Shown in pieces: positions 17,874 to 28,289 of a stretch of DNA of 64,000 nucleotides (its first letter is position 1; every line of letters begins with the position of its first letter). The DNA comes from Emiliania huxleyi CCMP1516 (taxonomy: Eukaryota > Haptophyta > Isochrysidales > Noelaerhabdaceae). The notes under the pieces were generated by a model. The model worked only from the letters and a program-made list of their open reading frames with translations, made no database searches and had not been told where the DNA came from. A program made the translations under genes and the position numbers. The stretch is from contig NW_005201287.1 in the NCBI RefSeq assembly GCF_000372725.1, positions 399,715 to 463,714 on the forward strand, given 5' to 3'.

Positions 17874-19968
17874 TTACACCACGGTGATGCCAAGAGCAAC
17901 CCGCGCCGCCGTGAACGGCGCGGCCGCCTCCCACGCGTTCGTCACGGGATCGTATCGCTCGACCGAGCTGTGGCCGTTGACGCGGTTGTGGCCGCCCACA
18001 GCGGCCGACTACACGGTAAGGCATACGGACCTTGCAGAAAACCTTTTCCTTCTAAGCAGGGCTACACAATGACCCTATAGTGTGTGGGTGTTCCTGGCGA
18101 GTTGTGATGAGTAGAATTAGACTAGCCAATACTATTTTGAAGTTCATATATGAAAATACCAACTTGCCTATGTGCACGTCTCCGCCGCGGCGGCCCGGAG
18201 GCGGCCCGGCGGAGCGGTCAGAGCAGCACTGCGCGGGCCGGCGATCGACTCTCGACTATAGTACGGGCTCTATTGAATGGCCTCAAGGTGCTCTCTAGGG
18301 CTGCCCTATTCCGCTCGCCCGGCTACGTCGCCGGGCTTCGAAGGAAAAGGTTTCGCTCGGCACGGCGTCGGAGAGCAAACTTCGACGTTCGTCCTATAGT
18401 GGAAGCCGGACGCACGTAGGCAAGTGGCCCATGACCAGGCGGGCTGCTGCTCAGAATCTGGGCCGTCGGCGCTCGCTCTCGCGCTCTTCATAACGGCGTT
18501 GCCCCCTCCCTCCCGCGCCGACGTTGGGCAGCCCGACCACGACAACGTCAGCGCCGCTGGCCTGCAACTCGAGGCGCCTTTGAATGAGCACGAGCCGGTG
18601 CGCGGCGGCGGCGCGGGTGATGCAGCCCAAGGTGACGGCGACGGCAGAGGGGGCGGCGCCGGCGGCGGAGGAGGCGGCAGCGGCGGCGATGGCCGCGGGG
18701 TCGGCCCGCCCGCCTTTGCTGCTGGTGCTGTGGGCATCATCACAGCTCAGCGGCGGCGCCGGCGGTGTGCGACCAGGGCCAGTGGTAGACTTTCGACGCG
18801 GTGAGGCTGCTCTCTGAGCAATGACACTAGCAAGAGCATCATGTGTGTCATCGGAGTCACTTGTATTACGATACCACCACGCCGCCACGCTCGCAAGGGC
18901 CGCCTAAGCGCCTAAGCACCCTAAGCACCCCCCCGCTTAGGCCGCTTAGGCGCTTAGGCGAGTGACGGCCGGCTGCCCGGGGCCTGGCGTGCCTCCGCCG
19001 TGGGCTGAGCGCCCGGGAGAGCCACTCTGCAAGTGGTGTGCGAGCGTGTAGCCTTTAGCGTGCAGTCGGCCAGCATACAGCTTGCCGTCGAGCACCGCCA
19101 CGGCGGCAAGAGTCCGTGCCGCCGCCATCGGCGCCACCCCCTCCCACGCATTCGTCGCCGGATCGTACCGCTCGACCGAGCTGAGAGAGTCTTCGTCGTC
19201 GCCGTTGAACCCGCCCACAGCGTACAGCTTGCCATCGAGCACCGCCACGGCGTGAGCCTGCCGCTCCTCCGCCATCGGCGCCACCGCCTCCCACGCGTTC
19301 GTCGCCGGGTCGTACCGCTCGACTGAGCTGAGGACGTCGTCAACGTCGTTGACGCCGCCCACAGCATACAGCTTGCCGTCCAGCACCGCCACGGCGGGAG
19401 CAAACCGCTCGACCGCCATCGGCGCCACCGCCTCCCATCCTTTCGTAGCCAAGTCGTACCGCTCGACCGAGCTGAGGACATTAATTGGACCGTAGTCGTC
19501 GTTGTAGCCGCCCGCCACGTAGAGCTTGCCGTCGAGCACCGCCATGCCTGCATTCCCCCGCGCCGTCAGCATCGGCGCCACCGCTTCCTCCTCCCACTCA
19601 TTCCTGGAAGGGTCGTTCCGCTCCAGCGAGCTGATGACGCGTCCAGTGTTGCCTTCACCGCTGATCACGAGCAGGCGCGGCCTCTCGCGCTTCGGCAGCG
19701 TCTCCTTCCATCCGCGGCGCCACGCGCGGCACGTCCCCTTGACGGCGTGCTCCTTGATCGGCAGCTGGGCGAGGATGTGCGGGGCGAGGTCCGGCGAGAG
19801 GAGGACCTCGGAGAGGACCCACTCGGGCTGCTCCACGAGCCGAGCGGCGTGCTCCTCCGCCACGCGCATTGCGGCGGCGCTCCAGAGAGGCGCCTGCTCG
19901 TCGATGAAGGCGACGAGCTGCTCTGGCGAGAGGCCAGTCAGGCGGGCGCCGATGCGGTGGGAGGCCAT
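17874..19968 (-). CDS. F-box-like kelch-repeat protein
   Basis: Exon 1 is 19968-19075 (298 codons). It holds an F-box-like stretch with APHILAQLPIKEHAVKG near residue 65, followed by kelch repeats carrying VAVLDGKLYAVGG and SSVERYDPATNAWEAVAPM. Exon 2, 18008-17874, adds VGGHNRVNGHSSVERYDP and ends in TAA; joined through a GC-AG intron the phases agree and give 342 residues. F-box/kelch proteins usually act as substrate receptors of SCF ubiquitin ligases through a beta-propeller; that role is inferred from the family. The intron would be 1,066 bases, far longer than its neighbours, and contains an inverted-repeat element. Without splicing, exon 1 runs to a stop at 18946 inside a hairpin and truncates the last repeat. 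Start: ATG at 19968. Confidence 0.75.
18034..18356. mobile_element. Short element with inverted ends inside the kelch intron
   Basis: 18034-18062 (core aaccttttccttctaagcag) and 18330-18356 (core cttcgaaggaaaaggtttcg) are inverted copies. The size fits a MITE, which could explain the long intron. Confidence 0.45.
18903..18960. repeat. Hairpin built from gcctaagc units
   Basis: cgcctaagcgcctaagc faces gcttaggccgcttaggcg across a C run, giving a strong stem. It contains the stop codon of the unspliced kelch reading frame. Confidence 0.8.
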
Positions 19969-19969
19969 C

Positions 19970-20529
19970 GAGGGAGGCTCACTGGGGTCCGCGGTCAGCG
20001 GGCGCAGCTGTGATTTCTTTTCGCCGGATTCTATTCTAAATATCGCAACACTAAGCGCCAGGTCGGTTTTTGGTATCGGCTGCCCCCGGGGGCGAAAAAG
20101 GGTTTTTCTTTTTGCTGATTTTTACAAGATAAAAGACCAACTCAAGACGGGGTGAGGGGTAGGTTTGGGCCCTTGGGGGTTTCCTCTCTTCAGGCAGCCG
20201 GAAATTTCACAGCCACGGGAAGGGAATTCGGCGAAAAAAATTTTACTGGTGGGGGCGCGAGTGTACTTCCGATCCACTAGGTATACCCGCAAAATCCCCG
20301 GTATTTTGCCGATTTGGCTGATTTTGGGCCCAAACCAGCCTCAGACTCGGCTCAGAGCCCGGAAAATTTGATGGTTTTCCCGGGAAAATAGAGAGGAAAA
20401 GAGAGGGTGCTGCAGAGAAAAAAGGAAAGGAAAAGAGACGGGGTGCGAGAGGCAAACCTTGTTCAGCCTAAGTGACGGTCGGCCGTCAGAAACCACGCCT
20501 GCGTGGATCGCGTCACACCAATTCTCGCT
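19970..20529. other. Divergent intergenic region between kelch and ankyrin genes
   Basis: It is AT-richer than its neighbours, with runs such as attttgccgatttggctgat. A similar attttgcc-rich patch occurs near 40040-40110. No gene seen. Confidence 0.5.
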
Positions 20530-20573
20530 ACCCAACGCGGCCAAAGGATATATCCACCTCGAGAACCTCGAGA
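20530..20573 (+). promoter_or_regulatory. Shared upstream element, copy 2
   Basis: Same sequence as 10848-10888 apart from an extra TA after ggata and an extra A in gagaacctcgag. It ends 149 bases before the ankyrin-gene ATG and points toward it. Confidence 0.6.
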
Positions 20574-20722
20574 ACAAGGGGTATAGTGCAGATGCACCGC
20601 ATTCGGATTTTCGCTATTTGGTCGTGTGGGGGTCAAATATATGCACCGCGTCGGCGACGCGGGCGCCTTGCGGGCAGAGCCCTGAGCCACCCTTGCGCGG
20701 TCATAATCTCTCTCTGAGGTGT

Positions 20723-22030
20723 ATGGAGCTCTTCTCCGCGCTCGCCGCGAACAATCTGGCCGCCCTGTCGCTCGCCCTCAGCGCAACCGACGCCGAAGCA
20801 CGCGACGCACACGGCGTGCCAGCTCTCCTACACGCTACGAGCCCTCGCGCGGCCGCCGCACTCCTCACCGCCGGCGCCGACGCGAACGCTGTCGACCCTC
20901 GCGGCACGTCGGCGCTGCACTGCGCGGCGACGCGCGGCAGCGCAGAGATCGTCCGGCTGCTGCTCGACGCCTCTGCAGCCGCCGACGCCGCCGACGCCGC
21001 CGGCGTGACTCCGCTCATGTCTGCGAGCCTGCACGGCCACACCGAGGCGAGAGAGAGAGAGGACGGAGAGAGTCGCCACTGACACGTGACGCCCTCCGCG
21101 TCCGAGTTGGTCTACCCTCCGATCCGCTCGCTCCCCGCCGGCCAGGTCCTCCGTGACCTCCTCGCAGCGCGTGCGGACCCCAACGCTGCGGACGGCGGCG
21201 GAGGCACCATATCGCCAGATGCGAGCTGCCACCTCGACCCGGCCTAGCCCCGACCCTGACCCGAACCCCCTAACCCTAGGCACCGCGCTGATGCGGGCCT
21301 GCTCTCGCGGGCACGAGGGCGCGGCGTCTCTCCTCCTCGATGCCGACGCCGACGCCGCCGCCACCGACCAGGACGACGGGCAGACGGCGCTGCATGCGGC
21401 GGCCGAGGCGGCGGCGGCATCGCGGCGGCGTCTCTCTGCTCACACCTCGCCTGTCTTGGCCACACGTCGAGCTGTGGACAGGCGGGGCACCGAGGCGTCG
21501 TCTCTCTGCTGGTGCGACGTGGCGCCGACGCATCCGCCACCGACGGCCGAGAGGAGCCGAGATCAGCCGAGATCAGCCGAGAGGAGCCGAGAGGAGGCCG
21601 AGGGGAGCCGAGAGGAGGCCGAGAGGAGGCCGAGAGGAGGCCGAGAGGAGGCCGAGAGGAGCCGCTGCCACCGCCGGGCCGGACGCCCCCTCGGTCTGAA
21701 GAGCTGCTCCGTGACGAACCCACCCTCCCCTACCCCACGGTACCCGAACCCACCCTCCCCTACCCCACGGTACCCGAACCCACCCTCCCCTACCCCACGG
21801 TACCCGAACCCACCCTCCCCTACCCCACGGTACCCGAACCCACCCTCCCCTACCCCACGGTACCCGAACCCACCCTCCCCTACCCCACGGTACCCGAACC
21901 CACCCTGCCCCTACCCCACGGTACCCGAACCCACCCTCGCTAGCCCCACGGTACCCGAACCCACCCTCCCCTACCCCACGGTACCCGAACCCACCAGCGG
22001 CTCCGTGACGAGCCACTTGGTTTGAGCTCA
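20723..22030 (+). CDS. Ankyrin-repeat protein, 5' part
   Basis: Start ATG at 20723 (MELFSALAANN). Exons: 20723-21046, 21146-21203, 21280-21416 and 21482 to about 21550. Joined, they read as successive ankyrin repeats, for example GTSALHCAATRGSAEIVRLL, GQTALHAAAEA and then GHRGVVSLLVRRGADASATD. The three internal introns each start GC and end AG, and two begin with a copy of the next exon (GCACC... at 21204 and 21280). After 21550 the sequence turns into minisatellites and then the assembly gap, so the downstream structure is unknown. It is probably continuous with the CS-domain exons at 23575-24925, same strand, but the gap prevents proof. Ankyrin repeats mediate protein binding; the partner is unknown. 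Confidence 0.7.
21541..21663. repeat. Minisatellite (gaggagccgag-type)
   Basis: Imperfect units gagaggagccg / gagaggaggcc, probably intronic, as in the helicase gene. Confidence 0.85.
21721..21991. repeat. Minisatellite, 30-bp unit
   Basis: About nine head-to-tail copies beginning caccctcccctaccccacgg, with small changes in the last copies. There are no unique spacers. Confidence 0.95.
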
Positions 22031-22315
22031 TGGACGCCGTGGGTAGGGGCGGGGCGTACGCCGCTCGTCGCGGCGGCAGAGGCGCTCAAGGCGCGAGGGG
22101 AGGAGGGACGGAGGCGTACGGCGAGATTGGCCCGAGATTGGGGGAGATGACGCGAGATTGGGCCGAGGCTTAGGCGCGGGGGACGGAGGCGTATGGCGGT
22201 GGCGAGTGGCGGGAGGCGAGCTCCGCGCGTGCGCCGACGCGGCGGTGCTGCGGAGTCGGGTCTGGAAGCGGGGGGGGGTCGTGTGCTCGTAGGCGCTCGG
22301 CGTCCGCCGTCGCGG

Positions 22316-23182
22316 NNNNNNNNNNNNNNNNNNNNNNNNNNNNNNNNNNNNNNNNNNNNNNNNNNNNNNNNNNNNNNNNNNNNNNNNNNNNNNNNNNNNN
22401 NNNNNNNNNNNNNNNNNNNNNNNNNNNNNNNNNNNNNNNNNNNNNNNNNNNNNNNNNNNNNNNNNNNNNNNNNNNNNNNNNNNNNNNNNNNNNNNNNNNN
22501 NNNNNNNNNNNNNNNNNNNNNNNNNNNNNNNNNNNNNNNNNNNNNNNNNNNNNNNNNNNNNNNNNNNNNNNNNNNNNNNNNNNNNNNNNNNNNNNNNNNN
22601 NNNNNNNNNNNNNNNNNNNNNNNNNNNNNNNNNNNNNNNNNNNNNNNNNNNNNNNNNNNNNNNNNNNNNNNNNNNNNNNNNNNNNNNNNNNNNNNNNNNN
22701 NNNNNNNNNNNNNNNNNNNNNNNNNNNNNNNNNNNNNNNNNNNNNNNNNNNNNNNNNNNNNNNNNNNNNNNNNNNNNNNNNNNNNNNNNNNNNNNNNNNN
22801 NNNNNNNNNNNNNNNNNNNNNNNNNNNNNNNNNNNNNNNNNNNNNNNNNNNNNNNNNNNNNNNNNNNNNNNNNNNNNNNNNNNNNNNNNNNNNNNNNNNN
22901 NNNNNNNNNNNNNNNNNNNNNNNNNNNNNNNNNNNNNNNNNNNNNNNNNNNNNNNNNNNNNNNNNNNNNNNNNNNNNNNNNNNNNNNNNNNNNNNNNNNN
23001 NNNNNNNNNNNNNNNNNNNNNNNNNNNNNNNNNNNNNNNNNNNNNNNNNNNNNNNNNNNNNNNNNNNNNNNNNNNNNNNNNNNNNNNNNNNNNNNNNNNN
23101 NNNNNNNNNNNNNNNNNNNNNNNNNNNNNNNNNNNNNNNNNNNNNNNNNNNNNNNNNNNNNNNNNNNNNNNNNNNNNNNNNN
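22316..23182. other. Assembly gap (N)
   Basis: 867 undetermined bases. Open frames that run through it are meaningless. Confidence 1.
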
Positions 23183-23324
23183 GAGCCCGGGGGAGGGAGA
23201 GAGGGAGGGAGAGAGAGGGAGGGAGAGGCAGAGAGGGAGGGAGAGAGGGAGGGGGAGAGAGGGAAAGAGAGAGGGAGAGAGAGGGAGAGGGAGAGAGGGA
23301 GGGAGAGGAGGGAGGGATGGAGAG

Positions 23325-23355
<31 letters not shown>

Positions 23356-23370
23356 GAGAGGGAGAGAGAG
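23183..23370. repeat. Purine-rich (GA/GGGA)n tract
   Basis: A nearly pure gagaggga tract flanks the gap and is a likely cause of it. Confidence 0.95.
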
Positions 23371-23574
23371 GAGACTGCGCCCCTCCACTGCGTGCTCCAT
23401 CTCTTCCCGCTGCCTGCTCCCGCCGCAGGCAAGCAGCCTGGCGGTGGACGGCGAGAGCGGGCGGGTGGTGCGGCGGAGTCACGCCGAGCTTGGCGGTGCA
23501 TCAAAGGGCCTTCTCGGGGGGGGGGTGCGAGACCTCGCGAGGTTGGGCGAGATGGCGCGAGGGGTGGGGGTTAG

Positions 23575-24925
23575 GCGCGACCGAGTCCTACGAGTGGGAG
23601 CAGAGCGGCGAAGAGATCACTGTCAGACTGCGCGGCTTGCCTCGCTCCCTCGCCTCGTCGCTGCGCGTTCGCTCGACCTCCGACTCGCTCGAGGCGAGAG
23701 GCAGCCGAGAGGCAGCCGAGAGGCAGCCGAGAGGCAGCCGAGAGGCAGCCGAGAGGCAGCCGAGAGGCAGCCGAGAGGCAGCCGAGAGGCAGCCGAGAGG
23801 CAGCCGAGAGGCGGCCGAGGTGCGGCCGAGGTGCGGCCGAGGTGCGGCCGAGGTGCGGCCGAGGTGCGGCCGAGGTGCGGCCGAGGTGCAACCGAGTTGC
23901 GAGGGGAGAGGGAGCCACCGCTAGCTACTCTGCTCGCACAAGAGTGCTCGCAGCTGCGGCACGCGGTATCGACACGACGCTGGCTGAAAAGAAACACGCC
24001 GGCCTTCTTTTCCTGCTCGCAGGTGCGGCACGGGGGCGGGGAGCTGCTGCGGGGGAAGCTGCACGCGCAGGCGGCCGGAGTAGCCGTGGCGGTCTTTGCT
24101 ACACTAGCCGAGATGAGCCGAGGTTGCGCGCTGCGGAGGTGTGGGACGGCCGTGGGCGGCTCTGAGGTGTGGAGGAGAGGTGAGGTCGCTCAGGCGGTGT
24201 CGGGGGAGCAGCCCACGTCACTCACATGTACATGTACATGTGTGCATGTGCATGTTGTCATGTGCATGTCATGTTCATGTGCTTCACTCTGACGCTCGCT
24301 CAGGTGGTGTCGGACGAGACCACGTACGAGGTGGAGGGGGAGGGGGAGGGGGAGGGGGCGGAGGGAGGGGGCGGCTGCACCGTCACCGTCCTCCTCTCCA
24401 AGCTGCGGCCGACAGCAGGGCGAGAGCACTGGCGAGAGGTAGCAGAGAGAGAGGGAGGCGGCGGGGAGGATTTCCCCCCCAAAGCCAGCCAAAAGGGATT
24501 TTAAAGGCCAAAACCCCCCAAAACCCTTTTTGGGGAAGGGAATGTCCCCCCCCCCCCCCTTTCCCCCTTTCCCCTTTCCCCCTTTCCCGGGCTTGAAAGA
24601 GCCCATTTGTTTCCCTCCTCAACGCACGGCCGGGTTGTTCAGTCGCGAGTGACGCTTTGGGCCTTTTGGCCCGCAGGCCCCCCTTTTTGCAAGGGGAGGT
24701 CCAGACGAGACCCCCGCTGCCGCGGAGGGACCCGGAAGCCCCCCCCCCCCCCCCCTCCTCCTCCTCCCCCCTGCTGCAAGAGCAGGCTTGCGAGAGGGCG
24801 GCGTGCACTTCACACCGTCTGTCTGTCAACAGGTGGTCGCGCTGCACGAGGACAACCCCGCGGATGTGCGGCGGTACCTGCAGCACTGCCGCGGCGAGGG
24901 CGAGGCGGGGGCGGACTCTGCATGA
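23575..24925 (+). CDS. CS (NudC/p23-like) domain exons, 3' part of a gene
   Basis: Exons: 23575-23693, 24023-24070, 24304-24438, 24833-24925 (stop TGA). Joined in frame they give YEWEQSGEEITVRLRGL, then GGGELLRGKLHA, VVSDETTYEVEGEG, CTVTVLLSKLRP, EHWREVVALHEDNP and a short tail. This order matches the CS fold of NudC, p23 and SGT1 co-chaperones: W-x-Q-x-x-E-E-I, L-x-G-x-L, then the D-E-T-T-Y/W and V-T-V-x-L-x-K strands. The introns start GC, GC and GT; the first two hold exon-start duplications and minisatellite. CS proteins bind HSP90 or other clients; function here is inferred. It is probably the C terminus of the ankyrin gene upstream, across the gap. Confidence 0.7.
23697..23890. repeat. 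Intronic minisatellite, 11-bp units
   Basis: Units gaggcagccga, then ggtgcggccga. They fill the intron 23694-24022 between two CS-domain exons. Confidence 0.9.
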
Positions 24926-25953
24926 CCGGAGGGTGGACTCGAGCGGCATCGGCGTGCGTGCTAGTGTTCGAGTGTGTCGTCGTGGAAGCCAGGACACCCG
25001 AGACCCGTCGGGAGGCCCGCGGAAGGGGAAATAAATCCCATTTCAGACGACATGACGCTTTTTACTCCCTAAGTCGCATAGTATCGACGGTGAAGAACAG
25101 CCAGGCTCGGGCTGGGGCGGCTGGACATACTACCAGGTGCGCGACTCGACGCCGCTGAGAGACCGGAGATCAAGCTCTGACAGGTCGCACGTCGCTCCTT
25201 TGAGTTTGACGCCCACGTGACTCACCCGTGCAGAGCACATCAGGACACGGTCTCGACGCGCTCGGTACGCTGCGACCCCCGTCTCGGGTCAGGTGGCACG
25301 ACGCTCATCGCGCCTGCCAGCGCTGCCGTGCAGGTTGCCACGACAAGGTCGAGCACGCTTCTATACGCTCGCCCAGCCTTCCTTTCCATCCCATTAGGCA
25401 GCCTGGGAACGGTGGCGGTCAGGGGCAAAGCCTGCGAGGGGTGGTGATACCACATGTCACGGCCACCGCCGGCTCGACGCGACGATAGCCTCCGGAGGCT
25501 GACTTTGAGGCACCATCATCGGACGATGTCGACGAGTTGGGTCGCTCTCGCGGTAGCCAGGTAGCCCCCCGTACTAGTATCACCAGCCATGCCCATGGCC
25601 TCAGGGAGCGCGGGCGAGGGCGCTGGGAGCAACACGGACAAAAAAACATCAAAAGTGGTCATTATGACACCACCCGTATTTGCAACTAGTCCCTGGGTCA
25701 CTAAGAGTAGCAGGGACCCGAGGGACCATGTGGAAGACGGCTAGGGCGGCTAGCCCCCCATCGTGAGGACGACCCCGGCTAGTCGCCGACCAGGGTTACC
25801 GACCACACCCACAAAGAACCCTGCACAAAGATCGGCACGGCCACGGCGCACGGGCGGGGACCGGGGACCTACTCCTAGATGTTCCTTTTTACCCAGCAGA
25901 GGTGTCCGTTTTATTTCTTTATTTATTTATCAACTTTTGAACTTGTTGTTTGT
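24926..25953. other. Intergenic DNA after the CS-domain gene
   Basis: Contains one copy of a ~490-base dispersed repeat (25142-25655). No gene recognised. Confidence 0.5.
25142..25655. repeat. Dispersed repeat, copy 1
   Basis: From actcgacgccgctgagaga to gggagcaacacgga it matches 39386-39873 almost throughout, with small indels. No open reading frame is conserved between the copies, so it is probably a non-coding transposon fragment. Confidence 0.85.
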
Positions 25954-25975
25954 TGTCTAGACAGCTGTCTAGACA
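25954..25975. repeat. Perfect 22-bp palindrome
   Basis: Two tgtctagaca units around a central gc, reading identically on both strands. It sits at the end of an AT-rich patch. Confidence 0.85.
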
Positions 25976-26012
25976 CGGCGTCGGCCGAGGTGCGCTCTGA
26001 TGATTGGCAAGC

Positions 26013-26765
26013 TTAGACGCCGGCCTTGCGCTTCATCTCGAGGAGCGCCTCGATCTGAGAGTCGATCCTGCGAATCTGGATTCGACGACTGCGAATCAAA
26101 TCCAGGCTCTGGATTCCGCCCTTGCGGTTGCCGCCGAGGCGGCTCTGGATGAACCACGAGGCCAGAATCGACGCGCAGAACTCCTTGGCCGTCTGCTCCG
26201 CGAGAGCTCGATCATCTTGTGGCGCACGTCGGAGCCCGAGATGGGCGAGGCATCTTGTGGCGCACGTCGGAGCCCGAGATGGGCGAGGCATCTTGTGGCG
26301 CACGTCGGAGCCCGAGATGGGCGAGGCGGTGGTGGCGATGCGCATGATGGAGTGCGAGCGGCTCATGTCGTAGCCGAAGATGCCGAAGGAGACCGCGGGC
26401 CAGAAGTCCTGCACGCGACGCTCGGGTTTTCTCGTGGAAGAGGACGAGGAAGCCGACAAGTCGCTGCATCGACGCGATGCGGCCCTCGTACAGCTCCTGC
26501 AGCTGGCCCTGCTTCTCCATGAGCTGGGCCGCGTTCATCCCCTGGATGAGCGCATCAGGGACGTGAGGACGATCTTCAATGCCCCGAACGTTGATGTTGC
26601 GCCACGGGCCGCCGACGTCGGAGATGGCAGGCTCAGTCTCAGACGTCCAGACGGCAGAGACGCTCGTAGAGGCGCATTGGACTTCTTGCCAGAGGCGTTG
26701 GACAGCGGGACGGGCTAGCGCGAGGAGGCGAGACGAGGAAGAGACAGCAATGAGGTAGAGTGGCA
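26013..26765 (-). CDS. Hypothetical protein with a frame change
   Basis: Start ATG at 26765 (MPLYLIAVSSSSRLL); stop TAA at 26013-26015. The protein-like sequence includes VPDALIQGMNAAQLMEKQG, QELYEGRIASMQRLVGFLVL, then in a second frame VQDFWPAVSFGIFGYDMSRS and ASILASWFIQSRLGGN. The frame changes at about 26425 in a run of four A; losing one A restores a single frame, so a sequencing or assembly error is likely. Three 38-bp tandem copies (26213-26326) are read in three frames. The first residues could form a membrane anchor or targeting peptide. No family recognised. Confidence 0.45.
26213..26326. repeat. Tandem repeat, 38-bp unit, three copies
   Basis: Unit begins catcttgtggcgcacgtcgg. Because 38 is not a multiple of three, each copy is translated differently inside the hypothetical gene. 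Confidence 0.95.
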
Positions 26766-27111
26766 TTGCCACGTCGAACAGATGCCCAACACTCCCCCAC
26801 GACGTGGTAATCGCCACACAAGGCAGAGAGGGCGTGTCGATCGTCGCGTGTTCATCGCGTACAGCTCCGGTCGTGTCGAGCGGCGACGTCGGAAGTAGCG
26901 GCGGCGAAAGGCAGGGTCCACATTCGGTGCGAGATCTTTGCGGTAACTGCCGTTGCAGCAGCCCGAGAGCTGGTAGCGGAGGCAGCAGCTGCGATGGTGG
27001 TCCGTAGGCGAGGAGAACGGACCGGTAAGGATAAGCAAGAGGGGATAAGATACTCGTGTCCACACAGCCGCAGTGCTGGCGGAGATGCGCTCTGTCGCAG
27101 AAGATCCGCAA

Positions 27112-27571
27112 GCACCCAAGTTGATGTTGCGGTTGTACTCATTCTGCTCAGCCTCCGAGCCAAGCAGTTGGCGGCCGCTGTGCCACCGTGCGCCGAGCCT
27201 CTGTGCCCAGCCAATCACCACGGCTCAAACAGGTGCCCATGGTGCCAGCCAACGTATCGAGCGCAAGCCGGAAATGCTGTGCGGCAACACATCTCGCTTG
27301 TGTGCCGCACCAGCTCTCATGTCGGCCTCAGTGCCGCACTGCTCACTCCGTGCACTCACCGGTCGGTACCATGTCAGGAGACGGAACACGGAGGAGCTGT
27401 ATAGGTCACTAGAGACCCACACCATCGCTACATCACCACAACCACCAAGTCGGATACAAGTCGATGACAATGTGCACGGCAGGACAAACCAAACATGAGA
27501 CACGGTGAGAGAGAGACACGGTTACACAAGGACGGTCAGGCTACGGTCAGGAAGTAGGTTTGAGTTCACAC
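27112..27571. other. Intergenic DNA
   Basis: No recognised gene or repeat. Confidence 0.4.
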
Positions 27572-28057
27572 TCTCCAACAGATACTCAGAGGTACAAAAC
27601 CAGCTGGTACTGTGCAGCCGGAAGAAGGCAGTACTTCTACATCGCGCTGCTCTGGGACAATGAGTGGCTATACGCGACAATACCGAACATCAGCAACACA
27701 TTCGACGACGAGGACGGAACCTTCTTTGGGAAGACAAGCCTGAATGGACCGCTATCGAGTCGCGCCTTGAGAACTTTGAGCCCAAGTCATTTTCAGCTGC
27801 CATCAAGGCAGCTAGCGCATTCACCAGAAAAAGGAATCAGAGTCATCAGGCGGCCTCATCTACGGCTCTACGCAGCCATCCGCATCGCCCTCGCCGCAGA
27901 CCAGCCCTGGTGGCACCGAGCAGTCAGACGAACATATGTCGGATGGCGAGTCTAGTCTAGAGTCTAGTGAGAGGTCTGATGAGGAATCTAGCGAGGAAGT
28001 TAGTAAGGAGTGGGATCATTCAGGAGGACAGTGGGGAGACAGGGGAGGCGTCGAGTG
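27572..28057 (+). pseudogene. Frame-broken coding remnant, unknown family
   Basis: Protein-like sequence passes through three frames: YKTSWYCAAGRRQYFYIALL and NEWLYATIPNISNTFDDEDG, then DKPEWTAIESRLENFEPKSF and AIKAASAFTRKRNQSH, then GGLIYGSTQPSASPSPQTSP and an acidic Ser-rich tail ending in TGA. The frame changes fall near 27730 and 27835. The DNA is AT-richer than the surroundings. It could be a decayed transposon or acquired gene; I do not recognise the family. Confidence 0.4.
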
Positions 28058-28289
28058 ATTTGTCGGGCCAGGAGTCACTGGGGAGTTTGGGTGACTCTCT
28101 GTGTGACTTCCGTTGGAGGCGCGTGACTTCGTGGTTTGTGCCTGCGGGTGCGTGTTTTGTTTAATATCCTGCCTCAAGGTTATCAAGGGGAATGGGAATT
28201 GGGATGCTAGAGAAGCATCTCTAGCATGCTGCTACCGCCAGTTCACTCAAAATTTCAATTTTGCCTTTCGTTAGGCATCATTCACGACG

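Noticed and set aside
17874-18013. Isolated kelch fragment treated as a separate pseudogene
   Set aside because: It joins the upstream kelch exon in phase through a GC-AG intron and completes the truncated repeat, so one spliced gene is preferred.
21266-21279. Telomere-like ccctaaccctag
   Set aside because: Fewer than two units, and it coincides with the acceptor end of an ankyrin intron.
21721-21991. Regular 30-base repeats resembling a CRISPR array
   Set aside because: Units are directly tandem with no unique spacers, in an intron-rich eukaryotic gene without cas genes.
22193-24292. Very long plus-strand open frame across the first gap
   Set aside because: More than a third of it is N; the flanks are GA repeats and intron sequence.
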